The position numbers and the translations under genes were made by a program. Positions 1 through 6,177 of a DNA stretch of 6,694 bases are shown here, piece by piece. Origin of the DNA: Rhodocyclaceae bacterium (lineage in GTDB: Bacteria; Pseudomonadota; Gammaproteobacteria; Burkholderiales; Rhodocyclaceae); the NCBI GenBank assembly GCA_016791085.1, contig JAEUNN010000331.1, forward strand, positions 1-6,694, given 5' to 3'. How positions within the stretch are numbered: position 1 is the stretch's first letter; every line of letters starts with the position of its first letter. Under the pieces are notes generated by a model that worked only from the letters and a program-made list of their open reading frames with translations, was not told the DNA's origin and did not search any database.

Positions 1-9
1 GCGCGCGAC

Positions 10-2484
10 GTGCAAACCCGCATAGGCCGCATCGCCGACCCGGTGCTGCGCCTGCACGTGGCGATCTGGGCGCCGCAAGGCCGGCTCGGCGACGAAACCT
101 TCCGGCTGGTCAGTTTCGAAGGCCAGGAAAGCCTGTCCGAACCGTTCGAATTCAAACTCGAACTGCATGGCAATACCGAACTGCGCGGACCCGCGCCGAT
201 CGCACTGCGCAGTCTGCTCGGGCGCCCGGTCAGCGTGGGCATCGCGCTGCCGGGCGCCGCGCCGGACGCCTTCGCGCGCGCGCTGGCGGGCGGCGAGGCG
301 GGCGACCTGGCGCTCTGGAACGGCATCGTGGCGGCATTCGCGATGGACCAGCCCGGCGTGTACCGCCTCACCATGCGGCCCGACCTGTGGCGCACCAGCC
401 TCACCAATGCGTACCGCCAGTTCGCAAACAAGACCATACGCGAAGCCATCAGCGAAGTGCTCCAGCCGTATGGCATCGCGCACCGCTTCGCGGACGCGCC
501 CGACCCCATGCTGGACATTTCCGCCTCGCGCGTGCAGGACTGGTTCCAGTGCGGCGAAAGCGACCTGGATTTGCTGCGCCGGCTCATGGCCAAGGCGCAC
601 CTGTTCTATTTCATCGAACACCACGCCGACCGCCACGAAATCGTATTCACGGCCGGCGACGCCGCCTATTCCGAGGTCTATGCCGACCGTCGCGCGCTGC
701 GCTACGCCTGGACCGGCATGGAGGAATTGGGCCTGGAGCAGGAAGACGCGGTGCTGCAGTACAGCTACCAGGAAACCCTCACCAGCAGCCACGTGGTAGG
801 CACCTATGTGCGCCAGCAGGCGGTGTGGGAAGTCGATGGCGTGGCGCCGTTCCAGCCGCACGCGGCCACGCGCGGCACGGGCGAACTGCCGTTCAACCAG
901 TACAAGGTGTACCAGTACGGCCTGTCCGGCGAGCAGGCCGACGGCCTGGCGGAAATCACGCGCCAGGCGCTGGACGCGAGCCGCCGCAGGCTGTCCGGCG
1001 CGAGCCGCTCGGCGCTGTTCGCGCCGGGCAAATTGTTCCGCGTGGCCGGGCCGGCCTGTATCGACCATCGCCGCGAAATGCTGCAGGCCGATCTGGAACA
1101 CAGCGTGTACGTGCTCACCATGGTGCGCCATCAGGCCAGCCTGGACGGCACTTACCAGAACGAATTCCAGGCCATACCCAAAGCCCCCTATGCCGGCTTT
1201 TCGCTGGGCGACACGCAACAGGGCGGCATCCTGGCCACCGTGCTGGACGGCGAACCGCAGGATTGGCGCTATTACCCGCGCGACGTGTTCGCGCCGCAAA
1301 GCAACAGCGAGGACGACAGCCGCGCCCAGCCGCGCCGCCTGCAGGCCAAGGGCGTGCGCGTGCGCATCGCCACCGGCGCGGAAATCTGGGCGCGCCTGCC
1401 GGTGCACTCGGCCACCGCGCCGGAAGTCGGCGCCACCGTCATGGTGAGCCGCGCCAACGACGAATCCGAATTGCCGGAAATATCTCCGCTCAGCGCCGAC
1501 GGCAGCCTGACCGTCACGCCCACCGGCTGGACCGCGCACAGTTCGGTCGGCAACAGCTATTCGACCAGTTGGGGCGACAGCAAGTCCATACGCTGCGGCG
1601 CCGTCACGCCCAATGTGCTGGATGCCGCGCGCAGCAAGGTGGAAGCCGCCTATGCGAGCGGCCAGTACAAGGACGCGAGCTATAGCCGCGGCGGCAGCTA
1701 CAGCTATTCGGTATCGGAAAACGACCGCTCCGGCCTCTTGAGCCGCAGCGAATCGCGCGGCAACAGCTATAGCACCTATGCCGGCGACGAATCGAAAAAC
1801 TGGTCCGACATAGGGTTCAGCTTCAGCGATTCCAAGGTCGGAACCAGCGAAAGCCACAGCACGCTGGGCACCCACACCGGCACTTCGATGACCGGCGCGA
1901 CCACCGACGCCAGCCTGACCGGCGCGCAAACCTCCACCTCGGCGGTCGGCACCCAAACCAGCGCCAGCGCGGTCGGCGTGCAAACCGGCGTGAACGTCAC
2001 CGGCATGCAGAATTCCGCCAGCGTGACCGGCATGAGCAACAGCGCCGGCGTGGTCGGCATGAGCAATTCGGCCAGCCTGACCGGGCTATCCAACGGCATG
2101 GACATTACCGGCAGCTCGAACCGCCTGTCGGTTACCGGCAGCAGCAGCCATTTGGGCCTGACCGGCAGCAGCACCGGGCTCAGCCTGACCGGAACCAGCC
2201 AGAACCTGAGCCTGAGCGGCAGCAGCACCGAACTGTCCATCGTCGGCAACAGCACCTCGCTGGGCGTGCGCGGCACCACCACGGCCATATCCGTGAATGG
2301 TCCCACCACCGCCATAGACGTGAAAGCCGGCACCCTGCTCAAGGTGGATATCGAGGCGCTGGGCCCGCACCTGCAGATCAGCCTGGACGGCAGCGTGATT
2401 CTGAACATCGACCCGGCCAAGATCGAGATCCACGTCGCGGGCGTGGATATCCAGATCGATTCCGGCATAGAGCTGCACCTCTGA
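10..2484 (+). CDS. vgrG: Divergent T6SS spike protein VgrG with nonapeptide-repeat shaft
   Basis: VgrG trimers cap the Hcp tube of the type VI secretion system and carry effectors into target cells. Residues about 30-400 match the gp27-like base: FRLVSFEGQESLSEPFEF at 31-48 fits the conserved N-terminal strand region, and WFQCGESDLDLLRRLM from 178 fits the family's (Y/F)GESDxxFLxRL motif. Residues about 448-500 (GVRVRI ... WARLP ... PEVGATVMV) look like a shortened gp5 OB fold lacking the usual HWDR-type signature. Residues 505-619 are rich in Ser, Tyr and Gly, with GNSYST at 514 and 584. Residues 620-772 are 17 exact nine-residue repeats, followed by a beta-rich end (773-824) with no effector extension. 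The start is uncertain: GTG at 10 lacks a visible ribosome binding site, and the frame is open to the window edge, so a few N-terminal residues may be missing. It ends 7 bases before the DUF2169 gene. The family is firm; the OB assignment is moderate. Confidence 0.93.
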   Translation: MQTRIGRIADPVLRLHVAIWAPQGRLGDETFRLVSFEGQESLSEPFEFKLELHGNTELRGPAPIALRSLLGRPVSVGIALPGAAPDAFARALAGGEAGDLALWNGIVAAFAMDQPGVYRLTMRPDLWRTSLTNAYRQFANKTIREAISEVLQPYGIAHRFADAPDPMLDISASRVQDWFQCGESDLDLLRRLMAKAHLFYFIEHHADRHEIVFTAGDAAYSEVYADRRALRYAWTGMEELGLEQEDAVLQYSYQETLTSSHVVGTYVRQQAVWEVDGVAPFQPHAATRGTGELPFNQYKVYQYGLSGEQADGLAEITRQALDASRRRLSGASRSALFAPGKLFRVAGPACIDHRREMLQADLEHSVYVLTMVRHQASLDGTYQNEFQAIPKAPYAGFSLGDTQQGGILATVLDGEPQDWRYYPRDVFAPQSNSEDDSRAQPRRLQAKGVRVRIATGAEIWARLPVHSATAPEVGATVMVSRANDESELPEISPLSADGSLTVTPTGWTAHSSVGNSYSTSWGDSKSIRCGAVTPNVLDAARSKVEAAYASGQYKDASYSRGGSYSYSVSENDRSGLLSRSESRGNSYSTYAGDESKNWSDIGFSFSDSKVGTSESHSTLGTHTGTSMTGATTDASLTGAQTSTSAVGTQTSASAVGVQTGVNVTGMQNSASVTGMSNSAGVVGMSNSASLTGLSNGMDITGSSNRLSVTGSSSHLGLTGSSTGLSLTGTSQNLSLSGSSTELSIVGNSTSLGVRGTTTAISVNGPTTAIDVKAGTLLKVDIEALGPHLQISLDGSVILNIDPAKIEIHVAGVDIQIDSGIELHL
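1867..2325 (+). repeat. 17 tandem 27-bp units encoding nonapeptide repeats in the VgrG shaft
   Basis: VgrG residues 620-772 divide without insertion or deletion into 17 nine-residue units starting with Gly. The approximate consensus is G-x-(S/T/Q)-(T/N)-x-(A/L)-S-(L/V)-T. Examples are GMSNSASLT, GSSTGLSLT and GTTTAISVN. At DNA level the units are 27 bp and diverged; units 6-8 (2002-2082) are among the most alike. Alternating small polar and hydrophobic residues suggest a beta-helical or intertwined beta-prism shaft, as in phage gp5-like spikes, where an eight-residue repeat is the classic form. The structural role is inferred. Confidence 0.9.
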
Positions 2485-2486
2485 GG
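2483..2486 (+). promoter_or_regulatory. Shine-Dalgarno-like GAGG for the DUF2169 gene
   Basis: GAGG overlaps the vgrG stop codon (TGA at 2482-2484) and lies 5 bases before the ATG at 2492. This supports that start and translation continuing from vgrG across a 7-base gap. Confidence 0.6.
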
Positions 2487-2491
2487 CCGGC

Positions 2492-5110
2492 ATGAAAGCC
2501 ATCAAACCCACGGCGCTAGGATTGCTCAGCAAGCCTTACCGCTTTCGCGGCCAGGACAGGCTGGTGATCGTGGCGCTGGGTTTTTTCCGCCTGGGCGAGC
2601 CGGTGCGCAGCTTCCTGCCCGAACAGGCCGGCTGGCCGGACATTTTGCCGCGCCTGCCGGCCGAACAGCCGCTCGACGCCGTCATGCCCAAGCGCCGCGC
2701 CGAAGTGCTGGCGGCCGCCACGGCCTATTCGGCACAGCCGGTCAGCGCCATGCAGGTGCGCCTGCAGGTGGGCGTAGTGGATAAGCGCCTCAAGGTGATG
2801 GGCGAGCGCGCCTGGCGCTACGGCACCGTGCCGCTCCACACGGTGAGCGCGCCGCAGCCCTTCCAGTCCATGCCGCTCACCTATGAGCGCGCCTACGGCG
2901 GCCCGGCGCATGCCGGCAACCCGGTCGGCTGCGGCCATACCGGCCGCCTCACGCGCGGGCTCTGCGGGCCCGTGGACGGCGCCATGCCCAATGTCGAATA
3001 CCCCAACGAACCCGTGCGCGGCCATTTCCGCGCGCTGCCGCCGGCCGGCTTCGCGCCGCTGGATATGCGCTGGGCGCCGCGCAGCCGCATGGGCGGCAGC
3101 TACGACCGGCGCTGGCTCGAACAGGTGTCGCCCGGCCTGCCGGAAGATTTGAATTGGGACATGTTCAACGTGGCGCCGGACGACCAGCAGTTGCCGGGGT
3201 TTTTCACCGGCGGCGAAACTTACCGGCTGGAAGGCCTGCACCCCGCGCGGCCCGTGATCGAAGGCCGCCTGCCGGATTTCCGCCTGCGCGCCGTGCTTGA
3301 AACCGACGCACCTGCGGCGCAGGAAGTCGCCATGGTGTTCGACACGCTGTGGCTGTTTCCGGATGCCGAATTGGGTCTGGCCCTTTACCGCGGCGTAGCC
3401 GCCGTGGCCGATCCGGAAGCCGAGGACGTGAAAGCCATTCTGCTGGCTTACGAACACCGGCGCGATGCGCCGCGCCCGGTTGCGCATTACGTCGCTGCGC
3501 TGGCCGCGCGCAGCGGCACGGGGCGCGACGCGCTGGTGCATCTGCTCAATGAAGCGCCGCTGCGGCCTGAGGCGGACGTGGCCGAGCGCGCCCGGCTGGC
3601 GCAGGAAGCGCAAGCCGAACAGGCCGCCGCCCGCGCCCGTGACGCCGCGCTGGAAGCCGCTGCGGCGGCCGATCTGGCCGATCACCTGCCGCAAGCCGCG
3701 CCCGCCGCGGTGCCGGATTTGGCTGCCGCCGCGGCACCGCAGGCGGCGCCCTATGTGTGCCGCGCCCAGCTTGCGCGCGGCGAAGCCGACCTCGGACCGC
3801 TATTCGCGCATATCGACGCGCGCGTGGCGGAAGCGCGCCAGCAGGCGGAAAGTTCGCTGGCCGCGCTGGCCGAGGACGCCGCCGCCGCGCAGGCCCAGGC
3901 GCCGGCTGAGGACGAAGCCCAAACCGCGCTGGATCGCCTGGCCGGCCTGCATCACGCCGAATATGCAGATTTGCTGGCCGGCGCCGCCAGTGCGGTCGGG
4001 GAAGCCGGGCAGGGCGCCGCACCCGCCGCGTCCGAACTGGCCGCGCTCGATCTGGCCGGCCGGCGCGCCGCCGCCCAGCCCGTGGCGCCGGCCCTGGCGC
4101 CGGCTGCGGCCGCCGCGCTGGGCGCCGAAGTGCTGCGCTTGCTGCGCGCGGGCGTGTCGCTGGCCGGTCGCGACATGGCCGGCGCCGACCTGGCCGGTGC
4201 GCGCCTGGCCGGCGCGGATTTGAAAAACGCCCTGCTCGAAAACGCCGACTTGAGCCGCGCCGACCTGAGCCGCGCCGATCTGTCCGGCGCCGTGCTGTGC
4301 GGCGCGCGGCTCGATGGCGCAATACTCGATGGCGCGCGCCTCGACGGCGCCAGCCTGAATGCCGCGCGCGCGGCCGGCGCGTCGTTCCGCGGCGTGCGCG
4401 CGGAGCGGCTTTCCAGCCTGCACGCCGAACTGGCCGGCAGCGACTGGCAGGACGCCCAGGTGGCGGACTGGGTCGCGCTGGGCGCCGATCTGCAGGGCGC
4501 GAATTTTGCCGGCGCGCAATTGCCGCGCGCGGTATTCCTGCAGGCGCACGCGGCGGCCTCGCGCTGGCAGGGCGCGCGCCTGGGGCGCGACCTGTTCGTG
4601 CGCGCCGATCTGAGCGCGGCGGATTTTTCCGGCGCCACCCTGCAGCAAACCGTATTTGCCGATTGCAGCGCACCGCGCGCGGCCTTTGCGGGTGCCGAAC
4701 TGGAAAGCTGCTTTTTGGGTTCCGCGCGGCTCGCCGGCAGCAACTGGCAAGGCGCGCGCGCGCGCCAGAGCAGTTGGCGCGGCGCGCAACTGGCCGGTGC
4801 CCGTTTTGCCGGCGCGCGCTTCGAGGCCTGCGACTTCGGCCGCGCCGACATGGCCGGCAGCGAACTGGGCGGGGCGCGCTTCAAATCGTCCATCCTGAGC
4901 CGCGCCAAGCTCGAAAGCAGCCAGGCGCGCGACAGCGAGTGGTTCCAGGCGCAGTGCCGCGGCACGGATTTCCGCCGCGCCGATCTGGCCGGCGCGCGCT
5001 TCATGCAGGCCGATCTGAGCAACGCAAACCTGGCCGGCGCGGCCCTGGACGGCGCGCGCCATTTGCCGCCCGACGCGCACGGCCGCAGCCGCGAAAAGGA
5101 CAAATCATGA
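2492..5110 (+). CDS. DUF2169 T6SS adaptor-type protein fused to a pentapeptide-repeat solenoid
   Basis: This 872-residue protein has three parts. Residues about 20-315 are a DUF2169 domain, shown by AWRYG (107-111), PLTYERAYGG (128-137), NPVG (143-146), MPNVEYP (165-171), WAPR (194-197), GSYDRRWL (202-209) and FNVAPDDQQ (225-233). DUF2169 proteins are encoded beside vgrG; in Agrobacterium one is reported to be needed to load a DUF4150/PAAR-like effector onto its VgrG. Residues about 316-554 form a linker that is Ala-rich, with Glu- and Arg-containing likely helical or coiled-coil stretches (365-400, 440-500). Residues 555-854 are 60 uninterrupted pentapeptide repeats, and a charged tail (RSREKDKS) ends the protein. 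No signal peptide or membrane segment is seen, so it is probably cytoplasmic. The 7-base gap after vgrG and the ATGA overlap with the next gene place it inside an operon. The adaptor role is inferred from family and context; the solenoid's purpose is unknown. Confidence 0.92.
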   Translation: MKAIKPTALGLLSKPYRFRGQDRLVIVALGFFRLGEPVRSFLPEQAGWPDILPRLPAEQPLDAVMPKRRAEVLAAATAYSAQPVSAMQVRLQVGVVDKRLKVMGERAWRYGTVPLHTVSAPQPFQSMPLTYERAYGGPAHAGNPVGCGHTGRLTRGLCGPVDGAMPNVEYPNEPVRGHFRALPPAGFAPLDMRWAPRSRMGGSYDRRWLEQVSPGLPEDLNWDMFNVAPDDQQLPGFFTGGETYRLEGLHPARPVIEGRLPDFRLRAVLETDAPAAQEVAMVFDTLWLFPDAELGLALYRGVAAVADPEAEDVKAILLAYEHRRDAPRPVAHYVAALAARSGTGRDALVHLLNEAPLRPEADVAERARLAQEAQAEQAAARARDAALEAAAAADLADHLPQAAPAAVPDLAAAAAPQAAPYVCRAQLARGEADLGPLFAHIDARVAEARQQAESSLAALAEDAAAAQAQAPAEDEAQTALDRLAGLHHAEYADLLAGAASAVGEAGQGAAPAASELAALDLAGRRAAAQPVAPALAPAAAAALGAEVLRLLRAGVSLAGRDMAGADLAGARLAGADLKNALLENADLSRADLSRADLSGAVLCGARLDGAILDGARLDGASLNAARAAGASFRGVRAERLSSLHAELAGSDWQDAQVADWVALGADLQGANFAGAQLPRAVFLQAHAAASRWQGARLGRDLFVRADLSAADFSGATLQQTVFADCSAPRAAFAGAELESCFLGSARLAGSNWQGARARQSSWRGAQLAGARFAGARFEACDFGRADMAGSELGGARFKSSILSRAKLESSQARDSEWFQAQCRGTDFRRADLAGARFMQADLSNANLAGAALDGARHLPPDAHGRSREKDKS
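4154..5053 (+). repeat. 60 consecutive pentapeptide repeats (A-D-L-x-x type)
   Basis: Residues 555-854 of the DUF2169 protein keep perfect five-residue register for 60 units. Clear units include ADLAG, ADLKN, ADLSR (twice), ADLSG, ANFAG and ADFSG. The i position is mostly Leu or Phe and the i-2 position mostly Ala, the signature of the right-handed quadrilateral beta-helix (Rfr fold). At four pentads per turn this makes 15 turns. Weaker units cluster near residues 625-665, for example VRAER and LSSLH. Confidence 0.93.
5096..5100 (+). promoter_or_regulatory. Shine-Dalgarno AAGGA for the pentapeptide-repeat gene
   Basis: AAGGA lies 6 bases before the ATG at 5107, inside the last codons of the upstream gene. 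The ATG overlaps that gene's stop as ATGA (5107-5110). This decides the start: the frame is open much further upstream, but only as a shadow of the upstream gene. Confidence 0.75.
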
Positions 5111-6177
5111 GCGCCGCGGACCACCTGCAAGCCGACATCGCGCGCGGCCGCCCGCTATGCGACGAAGCCCTCGGCGCGGCGGATTTGCGCGGCGCGCGTC
5201 TGGCCGGCGGCATTTTCGTGCGCTGCGACCTGCGCGCGGCGCAACTGGCCGCGGCCGATCTCACCGCCTGCACCTTCACCGATTGCGACCTGCGCGGCGC
5301 CGTGCTGGCCGGCGCGGCCCTGAACGGCGCGAATTTCCTGCGCTGCGATCTGCAGGGCGTGGCCGCCGCCGGCCTCGACATAGACCGCCTGGTGCTGCTG
5401 CAATGCCGGCTCGACGCGGGCGACTGGCAGGGCCTGCAACTGCAGCAGGGCGTGCTCACGCGCTGTGTGTTGGCCGGCACGCGCTTCACGGGCGCCCGGC
5501 TGGCGCGCTCTGCGCTCATCGAATGCGCGCTGGACGGGGCCGATCTGCGCGATTTGCGCCTGGAGCGCTCGGCCCTGCCCAAAGCCGATTTGCGCCGCGC
5601 GTTGGTCGCCGGCTGGCAGGCCGAAGCTTGCGTCATGACGGGCGCCGACCTGTCCGGCCTGGCGCTGGCCGGCATGCTGCTGCCGCGCTGCAATCTGCAG
5701 GACGCGCGCCTGGCCGGCACCGATCTGTCCGGCGCTGCCCTGGCCGGCGCCTGCCTGCTGGGCGCGCAACTGGACGGCACGCGCCTGGACGGCGCGCGCG
5801 CCGCGCAGGCGCTGTTCGTGGGCAGCCGCTGGCAGGGCGTCGCGGCGGCCGGCATGGACCTGACCGGAGCCGTGCTCAAACAGGCGGAAATCGCGCAAAC
5901 CTGTCTGGACGGCGCCCGGCTGGGCGGTGCGAGCCTGGCGCGCGCGCAGCTGAGCGGCAGTTCTTTGGTGGCGGCCGACCTGCGCCTGGCCGACCTGTCG
6001 CACGCCCGCTTTGCCGGCTGCGACCTGTCGCGCGCCGACCTGCGCCACAGCCGCCAGCACGCCACGCAATTTGAACGCTGCCAGGGCAAGGGCGCCGCAG
6101 CCGCGCCCGTGTATGGCACCGACCACGACCTGCTGGAGGCCGAACGCGCCGCCGGCGAACTGGAGACGAGCTCATGA
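5107..6177 (+). CDS. Stand-alone pentapeptide-repeat protein of a vgrG operon
   Basis: This 356-residue protein is nearly all solenoid. A short head (residues 1-24) leads into 61 unbroken pentads at residues 25-329, from ADLRG through CDLRG, ADLTA and TDLSG to CDLSR and ADLRH. A 27-residue acidic tail (330-356, with VYGTDHDLLEAE) follows. The pentads predict a right-handed quadrilateral beta-helix of about 15 turns. No catalytic motif, signal peptide or membrane segment is visible. Cys recurs at residues 40, 60, 80, 100, 120 and 140, one per turn on one face. The gene is translationally linked to its neighbours by ATGA overlaps at both ends. Its solenoid matches the C-terminal solenoid of the preceding protein in length and in unusual units such as SRWQG, which suggests common origin or pairing. 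A role in T6SS cargo loading or scaffolding is inferred from context only. DNA mimicry of the gyrase-inhibitor kind is possible in principle but unsupported. Confidence 0.9.
   Translation: MSAADHLQADIARGRPLCDEALGAADLRGARLAGGIFVRCDLRAAQLAAADLTACTFTDCDLRGAVLAGAALNGANFLRCDLQGVAAAGLDIDRLVLLQCRLDAGDWQGLQLQQGVLTRCVLAGTRFTGARLARSALIECALDGADLRDLRLERSALPKADLRRALVAGWQAEACVMTGADLSGLALAGMLLPRCNLQDARLAGTDLSGAALAGACLLGAQLDGTRLDGARAAQALFVGSRWQGVAAAGMDLTGAVLKQAEIAQTCLDGARLGGASLARAQLSGSSLVAADLRLADLSHARFAGCDLSRADLRHSRQHATQFERCQGKGAAAAPVYGTDHDLLEAERAAGELETSS
5179..6093 (+). repeat. 61 consecutive pentapeptide repeats with a 20-residue super-repeat
   Basis: Residues 25-329 stay in strict five-residue register. 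Laid out in rows of 20 residues (four pentads, one predicted turn), the second pentad of six successive rows begins with Cys: CDLRA, CDLRG, CDLQG, CRLDA, CVLAG and CALDG. Leu, Phe or another hydrophobic residue usually holds the central position. Weak units (VAAAG, WQAEA, ARAAQ, SRQHA) are scattered and do not break the register. Confidence 0.93.
6162..6165 (+). promoter_or_regulatory. Shine-Dalgarno-like GGAG for the DUF3540 gene
   Basis: GGAG lies 8 bases before the ATG at 6174, within the end of the pentapeptide-repeat gene. The ATG overlaps that gene's stop as ATGA (6174-6177), which points to coupled translation. Confidence 0.6.

Noticed and set aside
387..1685. Second + strand open frame inside vgrG
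   Set aside because: The translation is Arg/Pro/Gly-rich with no recognisable motif, while the vgrG frame matches the family over the same stretch.
1867..2325. 27-bp repeats as a CRISPR array or mobile repeat
   Set aside because: Units abut without spacers, diverge in sequence and stay in frame within vgrG, so they are a protein-level repeat.
2485..2491. Promoter or terminator between vgrG and the DUF2169 gene
   Set aside because: The gap is only 7 bases, and no hairpin followed by a T-run is seen around it.
2516..3694. Minus-strand 392-codon frame opposite the DUF2169 domain
   Set aside because: It is His/Arg/Gly-rich low-information sequence opposite a strongly conserved domain. High GC removes stop codons in several frames.
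3800..5080. Minus-strand open frame with an A-G-Q-(I/V)-x-like five-residue rhythm
   Set aside because: The rhythm arises because GCC-GAC-CTG (A-D-L) reads as Q-V-G on the other strand. It mirrors the sense pentapeptide repeats rather than being a second gene.
4297..5106. Upstream extension of the pentapeptide-repeat gene to ATG 4297
   Set aside because: This part is an Arg-rich shadow of the DUF2169-fusion reading frame. The ATG at 5107 has a good Shine-Dalgarno sequence and begins just before the repeats.
5107..6177. Qnr/MfpA-like gyrase-protecting pentapeptide protein
   Set aside because: The protein is longer than those of about 180-220 residues and sits between T6SS genes. Its partner solenoid is fused to a T6SS adaptor. 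Nothing points to gyrase.
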